From NCBI GenBank assembly GCA_022447625.1, contig JAKVAX010000010.1, positions 47,563 through 111,562 on the forward strand: a stretch of 64,000 nucleotides of DNA, written 5' to 3'. The notes beneath the pieces were generated by a model. It saw nothing but the letters and a program-made list of their open reading frames with translations, was not told the DNA's origin and searched no databases. The position numbers were made by a program, and so were the translations under genes. The number at the start of each line of letters is the position of its first letter. The first letter of the stretch is position 1. The stretch comes from Flavobacteriales bacterium. GTDB taxonomy: Bacteria > Bacteroidota > Bacteroidia > Flavobacteriales_D > Sanyastnellaceae. This document shows positions 25,414 through 33,051 of this stretch, in pieces.

Positions 25414-26328
25414 TCAAAGTTTGGCCCTTAGTCCCTCGTCTATTCCCCAAAGTTTGATTTTTCGATCATCACCCGCTGAAATAAATTGATTATTGTCTAG
25501 CCAGAGTATACTATTGATCGAATGGGTATGTGCTGGATACTTCGGGCGGTCAATTCTTTCAATGAGACCGAAATCATCGCTGTTCCAAAGCTTGAGGGTT
25601 TTATCTCTGCTGGCAGAAAGCGCTTTTTTCCCATCAGGTGAGAACTTTATCTGATAGATGCCGAAGTTATGTGCAGGAATATTTCTAATCTCCGAGAAAT
25701 CTTCGAGGTGCCAGAAACGGAGGTGGGCATCTTTTCCACCTGAAATGAGAACAGGTTTATTCGGGTGTTTTACGGCGCAGTAGGCCCCACCTTCATGTGC
25801 GTTGATAGCATGTTGTTCGTTCAACCATGGTAGGTCGAAGATTCGGATGAAACCGTCTCCTGAAGTGACTGCTAGTTGTTCATCAACCAGTGAAAGACTT
25901 CTGATCTTGAAGTCAGAAACTTTAAAGTGTCTGATGAGCTCAAATTGCTGATCATCCCACACCGAAAGAAATCCGTCACCACCGCCAATGATAAACCAGT
26001 TTTCTTGAGGGATATGGATCATGGAAAACACACCTTTCTTATGAACGGCAAGGTTGCGAAGTTCCTTGTTGGCTTGGAGGTCAATCACGTGCAGATTACC
26101 CGAAGCCGTACCAGCAAGGAGTAGCTGTTTATCTTCATGAAAATAACCTGAGAATACGGCCTCCTCAAGCTTGACGGAAAATGGTGAAGCGACACCTTCA
26201 TCCAAGTTCCATTCAGCAATAAACTTGTCTCCACTAGCTGTGAGGACATGTCCTTTGGAACGGCCTGTAAAAAGGTCATAGATAGGTCCTGCGTGTCCGG
26301 CGAGTTCTTTGCTTTTGCGCACGTTCAT
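25414..26328 (-). CDS. WD40 repeat protein
   Basis: A 304-aa cytoplasmic protein made of about seven WD40 repeats, a full beta-propeller. Repeats end in recognisable strands such as HLRFWHLEDF, TLKLWNSDDF and KIKLWGIDEG, with GH-type starts (ELAGHAGPIYDLF, PAHNFGIYQIKF, PAHTHSINSILW). It has no signal peptide or enzymatic domain; such proteins act as scaffolds. It starts four nucleotides after a TAACTTCG box. No neighbour suggests a partner. Confidence 0.88.
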   Translation of the reverse strand: MNVRKSKELAGHAGPIYDLFTGRSKGHVLTASGDKFIAEWNLDEGVASPFSVKLEEAVFSGYFHEDKQLLLAGTASGNLHVIDLQANKELRNLAVHKKGVFSMIHIPQENWFIIGGGDGFLSVWDDQQFELIRHFKVSDFKIRSLSLVDEQLAVTSGDGFIRIFDLPWLNEQHAINAHEGGAYCAVKHPNKPVLISGGKDAHLRFWHLEDFSEIRNIPAHNFGIYQIKFSPDGKKALSASRDKTLKLWNSDDFGLIERIDRPKYPAHTHSINSILWLDNNQFISAGDDRKIKLWGIDEGLRAKL

Positions 26329-26332
26329 GGTG

Positions 26333-26340
26333 CGAAGTTA
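26333..26340 (-). promoter_or_regulatory. variant -7 box of the WD40 gene
   Basis: TAACTTCG on the minus strand (one change from TAnnTTTG), four nucleotides (CACC) before the ATG at 26328. Confidence 0.45.
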
Positions 26341-26356
26341 CGCCAGAAATCGATGC

Positions 26357-27043
26357 TTAAAACTTGTGATGAGCGCTGACTTGAATTTGATCCTTGAATT
26401 GCGACATACTTGTTTGACGCATCACTCCAAATTGGAAACGTAGATTGTCTTTTAGGGAATAGCCTACCGCACCGTAAAGGCGATTACGATCGAAATATTC
26501 TACAGTTAACTCAGCGTCTACATTTCGTTGTCCGTTCACAAAAAGCTCGTTGTACAGCGCTAGATAAACACATCCTTCTTTCAGCTCTTTTCCATTGAGG
26601 TCAACATTGAGGAAGAGGTTGTAACGGTAACGCGTTCTGAAATCATCATTGACAAATCGTTGCTCATAGCGGAAGCGATGAGTTAGAAAGAACCTACCAA
26701 ACCGTTGCGGAAGTAGTGCCTCCTGATAAATACGACTTTCCACCACCGTACGGGTTGATTCTCCTTCAACACCCGTGGTGATATTTGCATACCCTAAAGT
26801 TAATTTGGCCTTATTTCCAGCAGGATTCCACGTGAATCCACCACGGAGCATGATTTGCTCGAGGTCTTCGCCGTAGTCAAAGCTTCGGTATTGAAGGTCT
26901 CCTTGAAAGCCAAAATTTGACTCTCCAAGAGTAGTGTTCCAGAAATACATATACCACGCACCAAGGCCATCATTGTACTGCTGTGCTGAAACATGCACGT
27001 AGGCCAAGCTACATGCAAAAAGTATAAGAAGTTTTCGAGTCAT
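26357..27043 (-). CDS. DUF2490 outer-membrane-barrel-like protein
   Basis: A 228-aa exported protein with signal peptide (LLILFACSLAYVHVSAQ) and the DUF2490 pattern: YNDGLGAWYMYFWNTTL, then alternating strands rich in aromatic residues (LQYRSFDYGEDLEQIMLRGG, HRFRYEQRFVNDDFRTRYRY, LYLALYNELFVNG-like region) ending FQFGVMRQTSMSQFKDQIQV and HHKF, as expected for a small outer-membrane beta-barrel. Function of the family is unknown. A 30-aa membrane peptide gene lies 20 bp upstream and is probably cotranscribed. Confidence 0.8.
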   Translation of the reverse strand: MTRKLLILFACSLAYVHVSAQQYNDGLGAWYMYFWNTTLGESNFGFQGDLQYRSFDYGEDLEQIMLRGGFTWNPAGNKAKLTLGYANITTGVEGESTRTVVESRIYQEALLPQRFGRFFLTHRFRYEQRFVNDDFRTRYRYNLFLNVDLNGKELKEGCVYLALYNELFVNGQRNVDAELTVEYFDRNRLYGAVGYSLKDNLRFQFGVMRQTSMSQFKDQIQVSAHHKF

Positions 27044-27063
27044 CGTCGGTATAGGTGTGTAAA

Positions 27064-27156
27064 TTAATCGTCGTCATCCATGTTACGCAACTTCCTACGG
27101 TTCACCATATAAAGAATCACTATGAGGATGGCAGCGGCTGCCCAGATGTACGACAT
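27064..27156 (-). CDS. 30-aa single-span membrane peptide
   Basis: ATG 27156 to TAA 27064 encodes MSYIWAAAAILIVILYMVNR followed by RKLRNMDDDD: one transmembrane helix, a basic stop-transfer patch, and an acidic tail. The pattern (short N-terminus, one span, basic then acidic end) is that of small respiratory or assembly subunits such as CcmD- or CcoQ-like peptides, but no such operon is nearby. It lies 20 bp upstream of the DUF2490 gene on the same strand. Real coding is likely but not proven. Confidence 0.55.
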   Translation of the reverse strand: MSYIWAAAAILIVILYMVNRRKLRNMDDDD

Positions 27157-27160
27157 ATTT

Positions 27161-27258
27161 TAAGGCGTATGGCTTAAGCGGTGGGTAAATATATATATCT
27201 AGAGAGGAAATAGAGTGAATTATTCTTAAGCTAAGGGCCTTAAGCCCTATGCCTGAAT
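27161..27258. repeat. facing 7-nt-period repeat arrays upstream of hisS
   Basis: TAAGGCG TATGGCT TAAGCGG (27161-27181) faces GCTAAGG GCCTTAA GCCCTAT GCCTGAA (27230-27257). Arms 27163-27178 and 27239-27254 are inverted copies with two or three mismatches. The array ends 10 bp before the hisS -7 box. Confidence 0.7.
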
Positions 27259-27267
27259 AGTTCATTG

Positions 27268-27275
27268 TATATTTG
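27268..27275 (+). promoter_or_regulatory. -7 box of hisS
   Basis: TATATTTG, exact TAnnTTTG element, 18 nt before ATG 27294. It shows that the longer TTG frame from 27273 is not used. Confidence 0.65.
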
Positions 27276-27293
27276 CGGCGCAAAGCAAACCTC

Positions 27294-28661
27294 ATGAGCA
27301 AACCATCGATTCCTAAAGGCACCAGAGATTTCGGACCGAAAGAAATGGTCAGAAGAAATTGGATCTTCCAGACCATCCGCTCGGTATTTGAACGTTTTGG
27401 TTTTGAGCCGATTGAAACTCCTGCTATGGAGAATTTGGCGACGCTCACAGGAAAGTATGGTGAAGAAGGAGATCAGTTGATCTTCAAGATTCTAAACAAT
27501 GGTGATTTCCTGAACAAGGCTGACAAAGACGCTATCGCGGAAGGGGATTCGAAGAAACTTTCGTTTTCTATCAGTAAGAAGGCCCTTCGGTATGATCTAA
27601 CAGTGCCTTTTGCTCGTTTTGTGGTGATGAACCAGCACGCTTTACCTCGTCCGTTCAAGCGTTACCAGATTCAACCTGTATGGCGTGGTGATCGTCCGGG
27701 GAAAGGACGATACCAGGAGTTCTTCCAGTGCGATGTAGATATTGTTGGTTCGAATAGCCTACTTAATGAAGTAGAGTTGGTGCAAATCTTTGATGAGGTA
27801 TTGAGTGATTTACAGATTCCGAATTTCAATGTGGTGTTGAATAACCGCAAGGTGCTTGCTGGAATCGCAGAAGTTGCCAATGCTTCCGAGAAGCTCACTG
27901 ATATTACGGTGGCGATAGATAAACTCGATAAGATTGGGGAAGAAAAAGTGAAACAAGAACTAGTCAACCGTGGAATCACGGAAGACCAAATAACTGCTCT
28001 GCAACCGCTTTTTGGAATGGATGGCGGTAACCAGGCTGTACTCAACCAATTGGCGTCGCACTTGACCGATTCTGAAATCGGAACCAAAGGGGTGGAAGAG
28101 CTTCGCTACGTCATTGAATACGTTGAACGTATAGGCTTGCGCTCCGCAAATGTGAAAATTGATCCAACGCTTGCGCGTGGATTGACCTACTACACTGGAG
28201 CAATCTTCGAAGTGAAAGTAGATGATTCACCAGTAGGTTCTATTTGTGGTGGTGGTCGTTATGATGACCTTACCGGAATTTTCGGTCTGAAAGGAATGTC
28301 AGGGGTAGGTATCAGTTTTGGTGCTGACCGAATTTATGACGTACTCGAGCATTTCAATCTTTTTCCAAAAGAAGCAGGTATTTCAACAGAGTTGTTATTT
28401 GCCAACTTTGGTGAAGCTGAAGAGCACTGGTGCATGGAAATATTAAAAGACCTACGTTCACAAGGACTACGAGCTGAGGTTTATCCTGAGTCTAGTAAGC
28501 TCAATAAACAGATGAAGTATGCCAACGACAAGGGAATCCCTTTCGTGGCCTTGATTGGTTCAGAAGAGCTAGCGAATAAGCAAATTACATTGAAGAATAT
28601 GCAGTCAGGTGAGCAGACGAAGCTATCAGCACATGACCTCTTCAATGCAGTTCGCGGATAG
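27294..28661 (+). CDS. hisS: histidine-tRNA ligase
   Basis: HisRS joins His to tRNA-His. The 455-aa protein (start MSKPSIPKGTRDFGP, chosen because the longer frame begins inside the promoter) has class II motif 1 and 2 regions (LRYDLTVPFARFV, PFKRYQIQPVWRGDRPGKGRYQEFFQCDVDIVG), the HisA motifs LARGLTYYTGAIFEV and CGGGRYDDLTG, motif 3 GVGISFGADRIYDVL, and the C-terminal anticodon-binding domain. It meets meaB tail to tail with a 3-bp gap. Stop is TAG. Confidence 0.97.
   Translation: MSKPSIPKGTRDFGPKEMVRRNWIFQTIRSVFERFGFEPIETPAMENLATLTGKYGEEGDQLIFKILNNGDFLNKADKDAIAEGDSKKLSFSISKKALRYDLTVPFARFVVMNQHALPRPFKRYQIQPVWRGDRPGKGRYQEFFQCDVDIVGSNSLLNEVELVQIFDEVLSDLQIPNFNVVLNNRKVLAGIAEVANASEKLTDITVAIDKLDKIGEEKVKQELVNRGITEDQITALQPLFGMDGGNQAVLNQLASHLTDSEIGTKGVEELRYVIEYVERIGLRSANVKIDPTLARGLTYYTGAIFEVKVDDSPVGSICGGGRYDDLTGIFGLKGMSGVGISFGADRIYDVLEHFNLFPKEAGISTELLFANFGEAEEHWCMEILKDLRSQGLRAEVYPESSKLNKQMKYANDKGIPFVALIGSEELANKQITLKNMQSGEQTKLSAHDLFNAVRG
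27530..27542 (+). repeat. 14-bp dispersed motif, one mismatch
   Basis: (A)CGCTATCGCGGAA inside hisS, read as Asp-Ala-Ile-Ala-Glu. Confidence 0.75.
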
Positions 28662-28664
28662 CAA

Positions 28665-29708
28665 TTATTTCCCTTGGAATTTCTTGACAAGTTGATGTGC
28701 CGCAGCAAATGGGGATAGCTTTTTGGCGCCAATCATTTCGCGCATCTTCACCATTTCTTCTGCTAGGCTTGGGTCAGAAGAGAAGCTTCTTAACAATTCA
28801 CTCTTGATGGCATCATTGAACCATGCGAGGTCTTGTTCCTCGCGGTGTCTTGACTTCCATCCATTGGATGAAATGTGCTCGAAATAAGTGTTGCATTGAT
28901 CTACGAATTCATCTACGCCGGTATTCTCTAGCGCACTACACAACTCAACTTGTGTCACCCAATCATTGTCTGAAGGCGGGTAGAGGTGCAATGCAGCTTT
29001 ATATTGGCGTTTCGCGTTGATGGCTTTCTTCGCATTATCCCCGGCGGCCTTGGTGATAAGCATGCGAACAGCCATTTCCATGATGCCTCGCTTGATGCCT
29101 TGAAGTTCATCACCGGCACCTGCTAACATGAGCAGCAGAAAGAAGTCAACCATGTCATTCACTGCGGTCTCTGATTGACCAACTCCCACGGTTTCTACAA
29201 TGATGGTGTCGTATCCAGCGGCTTCGCACAATACAATGCTCTCTCGTGTAGCACGGGCTACACCACCAAGAGTGTCAGCAGCCGGACTAGGTCTTACGAA
29301 CGCTTCGGGTGCACGACTCAACTGCTCCATACGCGTTTTATCACCGAGTATACTTCCTCCAGAACGCTGTGAACTAGGGTCTATGGCAAGAACTGCTACT
29401 TGGAGACCATTACCGATTAGAGCCATCCCGAAAGACTCAATAAAGGTGGATTTTCCAACGCCAGGAACTCCGGTGATTCCTATGCGACGTGAGTTTCCTG
29501 AAATCGGGAGGCAAAGAGAAAGGAGAGCGTCAGCCGGTTCGCGGTCTTCTTCGCGGTGACTTTCTATGATGGTGATGGCCTTTGAAAGCGCGTCTCGCTT
29601 ACCAGCTTTTAACTCATCAAAGAGCACCTGAATGTTGCCACGTTCAGCACGTTCCTTGCGGATCTTTTCGATCGCACGTTGCCGTGCATTTCCTGTTCCT
29701 TCGCTCAC
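28665..29708 (-). CDS. meaB: methylmalonyl-CoA mutase-associated GTPase MeaB
   Basis: A 347-aa G3E-family GTPase that guards methylmalonyl-CoA mutase and its B12 cofactor loading. Visible: P-loop ITGVPGVGKSTFIESFG (P-loop G80-S88), DPSSQRSGGSILGDKTRM, IIVETVGVGQSETAVNDMVD (switch II region) and the ITKAAGDN motif; here NKAD-type recognition reads TKAAGD. The mutase genes are not in this window. GTG start at 29708, four nucleotides after a TATCTTCG box. Also known as ArgK. Confidence 0.92.
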   Translation of the reverse strand: MSEGTGNARQRAIEKIRKERAERGNIQVLFDELKAGKRDALSKAITIIESHREEDREPADALLSLCLPISGNSRRIGITGVPGVGKSTFIESFGMALIGNGLQVAVLAIDPSSQRSGGSILGDKTRMEQLSRAPEAFVRPSPAADTLGGVARATRESIVLCEAAGYDTIIVETVGVGQSETAVNDMVDFFLLLMLAGAGDELQGIKRGIMEMAVRMLITKAAGDNAKKAINAKRQYKAALHLYPPSDNDWVTQVELCSALENTGVDEFVDQCNTYFEHISSNGWKSRHREEQDLAWFNDAIKSELLRSFSSDPSLAEEMVKMREMIGAKKLSPFAAAHQLVKKFQGK

Positions 29709-29712
29709 GAAG

Positions 29713-29720
29713 CGAAGATA
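29713..29720 (-). promoter_or_regulatory. variant -7 box of meaB
   Basis: TATCTTCG on the minus strand, one change from TAnnTTTG, four nucleotides (CTTC) before the GTG start at 29708. Confidence 0.45.
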
Positions 29721-29735
29721 ACGAAGTCAGAAGGT

Positions 29736-30290
29736 TTACTTGTATTTGGCGACCCAAGATGGATCATTCACCGCTTGGATCAACGCCCATGCGTCTTCAC
29801 CAATAGCGAAATCGTTGAGACGAGTAATATTGAAGGCGCGTAACATTGAGAGTTGACGGTCGTCAGGAGCTGATTCAATAGAGCTCCAACCGCCTTTGTC
29901 AGTGTCATCGTTGGGGTTCTTCTGATAACGTAGCTTCCATAATCCTTCAACAGGATCGCAGGTGCGGTAGTGCTGTCGCTCGGCACTTACATAATCAACG
30001 TAGCAATTGTTGATGCCTCGTTTACTAAATAGATTGGAGCCTGTCTTGTTGGCGATGTGCTTTCGAGCACCGGCATAGATCATGATGAAGTTCTCCATGG
30101 TCACATGATCAAGGTCAATGACTTCGCCCTCATAGATAGTGGCAATGCCAAAGGTGATTGGGTCGTTCCAATTAGGCATCAATTGAATGGCAGGGACACG
30201 CTCAGCCAGTGCTTCATCGTATTCTTCTCGATGATGTCCTGAAGCACAGGTGATGAGCATTAAAAGCGCTATAAGGGGTAACTTCCACAT
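29736..30290 (-). CDS. exported probable lipoprotein, unknown
   Basis: Start at ATG 30290 (MWKLPLIALLMLITCASG; 184 aa) gives a short signal sequence with a possible lipid Cys 15; Thr before Cys is unusual but tolerated in some Bacteroidota lipoproteins. A frame to 30362 would add residues before the signal. The mature part contains three further Cys (NNCYVDYV, YRTCDPVEG) and no domain I recognise. It lies downstream of nothing on its strand and points toward meaB (27 bp gap). Confidence 0.65.
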   Translation of the reverse strand: MWKLPLIALLMLITCASGHHREEYDEALAERVPAIQLMPNWNDPITFGIATIYEGEVIDLDHVTMENFIMIYAGARKHIANKTGSNLFSKRGINNCYVDYVSAERQHYRTCDPVEGLWKLRYQKNPNDDTDKGGWSSIESAPDDRQLSMLRAFNITRLNDFAIGEDAWALIQAVNDPSWVAKYK

Positions 30291-30382
30291 GATCAGTCTA
30301 TTTAGGTACGGAATTGGCGCGCTGTGGTTACAGCAAAGGCTGATCAGTGAGGCCGTTAACAACTCTCAACGATCATATTCAC

Positions 30383-30390
30383 TACTTTTG
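30383..30390 (+). promoter_or_regulatory. -7 box of the DUF6265-type gene
   Basis: TACTTTTG, an exact TAnnTTTG element, five nucleotides (ACTGA) before ATG 30396. Confidence 0.55.
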
Positions 30391-30395
30391 ACTGA

Positions 30396-30878
30396 ATGCG
30401 TTTCGCCTCGATCATAACAGTCAGCCTTCTCATGTTGTCATGTGGAGGAGGAAGTATCCCTACGGAGAACCCTGCTCATTTTCCGCTTGATCAATTAGCT
30501 GGTAGTTGGGAGGATGTGAACCGTGACAATAAGTTCTACGAGCAGTGGGAGCATCTAGGTGATAATCATATGCTGGGTCAAGGCTTCGTGCTCTCAGGAA
30601 GCGATACTGTATTTATTTAGCAGTTAGAGATTACTCAAAAAGGAAATGATCTTTACTACATCGTGAACCTGAGTGGGGCTTCGCAGAGTAGTGCCGTTGA
30701 GTTCCGAATGACGGAAATGACCAACGACCAAGTGACCTTCGAAAATCCAAACCATGATTTCCCGAAGAAAATCTCTTACAAGCTGATTTCAATAGGGGAG
30801 ATGGAGGTGTTCTTAAATGGAATGGAGAATGGCACATTTGGGGAAGACCGCTTTTCATTTGTAAGAAATGAGATGTAA
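30396..30878 (+). pseudogene. DUF6265-type lipoprotein gene with one in-frame TAG
   Basis: From ATG 30396 the frame encodes a signal with lipobox (SLLMLSC), then LAGSWEDVNRDNKFYEQW and HMLGQGFVLSGSDTVFI, then TAG at 30618-30620 (codon 75), then continues in the same frame QLEITQKGNDLYYIVNLSGA, NDQVTFENPNHDFPKKISY and FSFVRNEM to TAA-type end at 30878. The two halves together have the layout of DUF6265 proteins, with FENPxHDFP a hallmark; homologues usually have an acidic residue at the stop, so GAG to TAG is a one-base change. Either a recent pseudogene, a sequence error, or readthrough. It has its own promoter box. Confidence 0.8.
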
Positions 30879-30919
30879 CTCCTGGCGTGATCATTGCGTC
30901 TCATTGACAAACCGCACAC

Positions 30920-31678
30920 ATGAAGTATTGGCTTTCGTTTGTTCTTTTCTTTTTCGCTTTAACGGCGGAAGGGCAGTATGACTGTGATTCAACAGTCTTC
31001 ATCAGCGGGAAAGTCACGGCCGAGAATGGCAGGCCAATGTTCGACGCCATGGTCGTTAACAGAACGCGCTCTGTGGGTCAATTCTGTGAGCCAGATGGTT
31101 CCTACCTGATCAAGGCATGTAAAGGTGACACAATTCAGTTCGCAGCCACAGGATACATCTCCGTGCGTATTTCCTTTGCTGACTCCACATGGAGACCGCA
31201 GTACACTGCGAACATTCAAATGAAGCAGCTCCGCATCAGCATCCCTGAAGTAGAGGTAATTGCTCCACGAGAACTTCAAGCCATTCACGATGATATTCAG
31301 ACCCTTGGGTTCAATGAAAAGGATTACCGCGTTTCTGAAATCAATGCCATTCAATCTCCAATTACTTTCTTGTATCAGGCATTCAGTAAGCGTGAGCGTT
31401 CCCGCCGTGAGGCGATAGAATTACGGAACAACGACCGCAGAAGGGAACTGTTAAAAGAGCTCTTTGGTAAATATGCTGAGTACGACATCATTGACCTTGA
31501 GGATGATGAGTTCGATGCCTTCATTGATTTCATGGACCCGGGCGACGAGCGCTTAAAGCGTTTCTCTCAATACGAGTTCATTCTGTATGTGAAGGATAGA
31601 TTCGCTGCCTACGAGAAATATGGAAGAAGCCGTAGCCTAGACCCTTCAGATCACCAGTATCATCTGGATGACGATTAG
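30920..31678 (+). CDS. exported CarboxypepD_reg-like domain protein
   Basis: A 252-aa exported protein: signal peptide (MKYWLSFVLFFFALTAEGQ), then a carboxypeptidase-regulatory-like domain at about 25-105 (VFISGKVTAENGRPMFDAMV, GSYLIKACKGDTIQFAATGY), and a charged helical C-terminal half without a known domain (SKRERSRREAIELRNNDRRR). Proteins of this plan are common in Bacteroidota and of unknown function. Its last 4 bp overlap the end of the opposing membrane-protein gene. Confidence 0.8.
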   Translation: MKYWLSFVLFFFALTAEGQYDCDSTVFISGKVTAENGRPMFDAMVVNRTRSVGQFCEPDGSYLIKACKGDTIQFAATGYISVRISFADSTWRPQYTANIQMKQLRISIPEVEVIAPRELQAIHDDIQTLGFNEKDYRVSEINAIQSPITFLYQAFSKRERSRREAIELRNNDRRRELLKELFGKYAEYDIIDLEDDEFDAFIDFMDPGDERLKRFSQYEFILYVKDRFAAYEKYGRSRSLDPSDHQYHLDDD

Positions 31679-32007
31679 CCCAAGGCTGAATCGAGGTAGT
31701 TGATAAAGAGCTTGAAGAAGAAGCCGATCAAGGCAATCGCGATAAATACGTAGCGAAGCTTTCTTCCTGCCGAAGAGAATGAATCAAGGCGAAGCATCAA
31801 ATCTGCAAAGACAACCACGACTCCGATAATCTCCATGATCGTCAAAAAGCCAATGCTCGATTGAATGCTCTCGTAGATAGGAGTGATGACGGAGCTGAGA
31901 ATGTGCGAACCGAATTTCCCCCAGAAGAATAGGAGGTTATATAAGACTACCACAATCAAAGTGGCATCAACCAACTTCGATTCTATGCTGCGCTCTTTTT
32001 CTGCCAT
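31675..32007 (-). CDS. small multi-span membrane protein, unknown
   Basis: A 110-aa protein with three hydrophobic segments (LIVVVLYNLLFFWGKFG, TIMEIIGVVVVFADLML, YVFIAIALIGFFFKLFINYL) and a charged N-terminus (MAEKERSIESK). I do not recognise a family. It has its own TAATTTTG box five nucleotides before the ATG and stands between an exported protein gene and the porP gene. Confidence 0.7.
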   Translation of the reverse strand: MAEKERSIESKLVDATLIVVVLYNLLFFWGKFGSHILSSVITPIYESIQSSIGFLTIMEIIGVVVVFADLMLRLDSFSSAGRKLRYVFIAIALIGFFFKLFINYLDSALG

Positions 32008-32012
32008 TGCAG

Positions 32013-32020
32013 CAAAATTA
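32013..32020 (-). promoter_or_regulatory. -7 box of the small membrane protein gene
   Basis: TAATTTTG on the minus strand, exact TAnnTTTG, five nucleotides (CTGCA) before ATG 32007. Confidence 0.55.
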
Positions 32021-32046
32021 CAAACCGATTGCGAGGAATTATAGCC

Positions 32047-33051
32047 CTAGAGGAATTCAGGGCATAAACGACGATTTATTGTCGGAGGAACAATTCGTTC
32101 AAAGATGTACACCACGCTAATCTCTAGGCCTCCGCGAGCATTACTGGCAGGTCGTAGGTCACTGGTGTTGATGTCATAAGATAAACCGACACGCCACTGA
32201 TCGTAGTCCATTCCGGCCAGGATATAACCCGCATCGCGTGTTCTCCAGTAGACTCCCCCGAAGATGGTCCTGAACATGCCGCGCCCATCTTCAAGTACAT
32301 ATCGTGCACCAGCCCCAGGGATTATTTCCATGAATGTACCTTGGCGTTGGAAGAGAATGCCTCCCATAGCATCCCATTCTTCATTGACTTTCCAAACCCC
32401 GCTTCCGTTTACCGAGAAACGAAGGTCTAGTCGAATAGAAGGGTCATCAAAGAAACTCTGCTTAGGGCCATTCAAATGATGAAAGGCAATTCCTGCTTGA
32501 ATGTCATGGCGTTTGTCCTTGCGGTATTGCCATGCTCCCCCAATATTCAGATTGCCATGGGTTCGCGCGTCTCGCGCAAAGTCTTCATTCGGATCTAAGG
32601 AGCTTTGGTAAGCGAAGCCATTCCATTGATTGTCGTAGGTGAGGGCGCTGTAGTCTATTTTACGGTGTGTAAGTCCAACTTGTGCACCAACATAAAATCG
32701 GTGCAGCGAATCATAGCTCTGTGCCACTTCAAAAGAGCCTGCCAAGTTGATCGCAAGGGTATTCAAGCGGGAGTCGCCAGCACGGTCTTGGTAGATCGAG
32801 AATCCACCAGCCAGTTTTTCTTGGGATAAAATTCCTCGAGCATCTACGCTTCCGCCCACGGTGTTGTACGGAACGGTTACGGAGCGCCATTGCGTTCGCT
32901 GATTTCCAATGAAGCGTACATCGCCTTCAAACATACCTGTGAATGCAGGGTTGTAGACCATCGGCGCCAGATTGAACTGTGAGAAGTGTATGTCTTGCGC
33001 TAGTGCGGAAACAGAAACAAATAGCGATATGACAAGGAGTAGGTGTTTCAT
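32047..33051 (-). CDS. PorP/SprF family type IX secretion system membrane protein
   Basis: A 334-aa outer-membrane protein with signal peptide (LLLVISLFVSVSALAQ) and the family-defining start DIHFSQFNLAPMVYNPAFTG, then barrel-like strands (LAGGFSIYQDRAGDSRLNT, GLSYDINTSDLRPASNARGG, LEISVVYIF). PorP/SprF proteins bind partner substrates with gliding-motility-type C-terminal domains and hold them at the surface. The ATG overlaps the stop of the upstream 1252-aa substrate gene by 4 bp (ATGA), the classic substrate-SprF pair. Confidence 0.93.
   Translation of the reverse strand: MKHLLLVISLFVSVSALAQDIHFSQFNLAPMVYNPAFTGMFEGDVRFIGNQRTQWRSVTVPYNTVGGSVDARGILSQEKLAGGFSIYQDRAGDSRLNTLAINLAGSFEVAQSYDSLHRFYVGAQVGLTHRKIDYSALTYDNQWNGFAYQSSLDPNEDFARDARTHGNLNIGGAWQYRKDKRHDIQAGIAFHHLNGPKQSFFDDPSIRLDLRFSVNGSGVWKVNEEWDAMGGILFQRQGTFMEIIPGAGARYVLEDGRGMFRTIFGGVYWRTRDAGYILAGMDYDQWRVGLSYDINTSDLRPASNARGGLEISVVYIFERIVPPTINRRLCPEFL
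32997..33010 (+). repeat. 14-bp dispersed motif, two mismatches
   Basis: GCGCTAGTGCGGAA, opposite in direction to the porP/sprF gene it lies in. Weaker copy. Confidence 0.5.
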
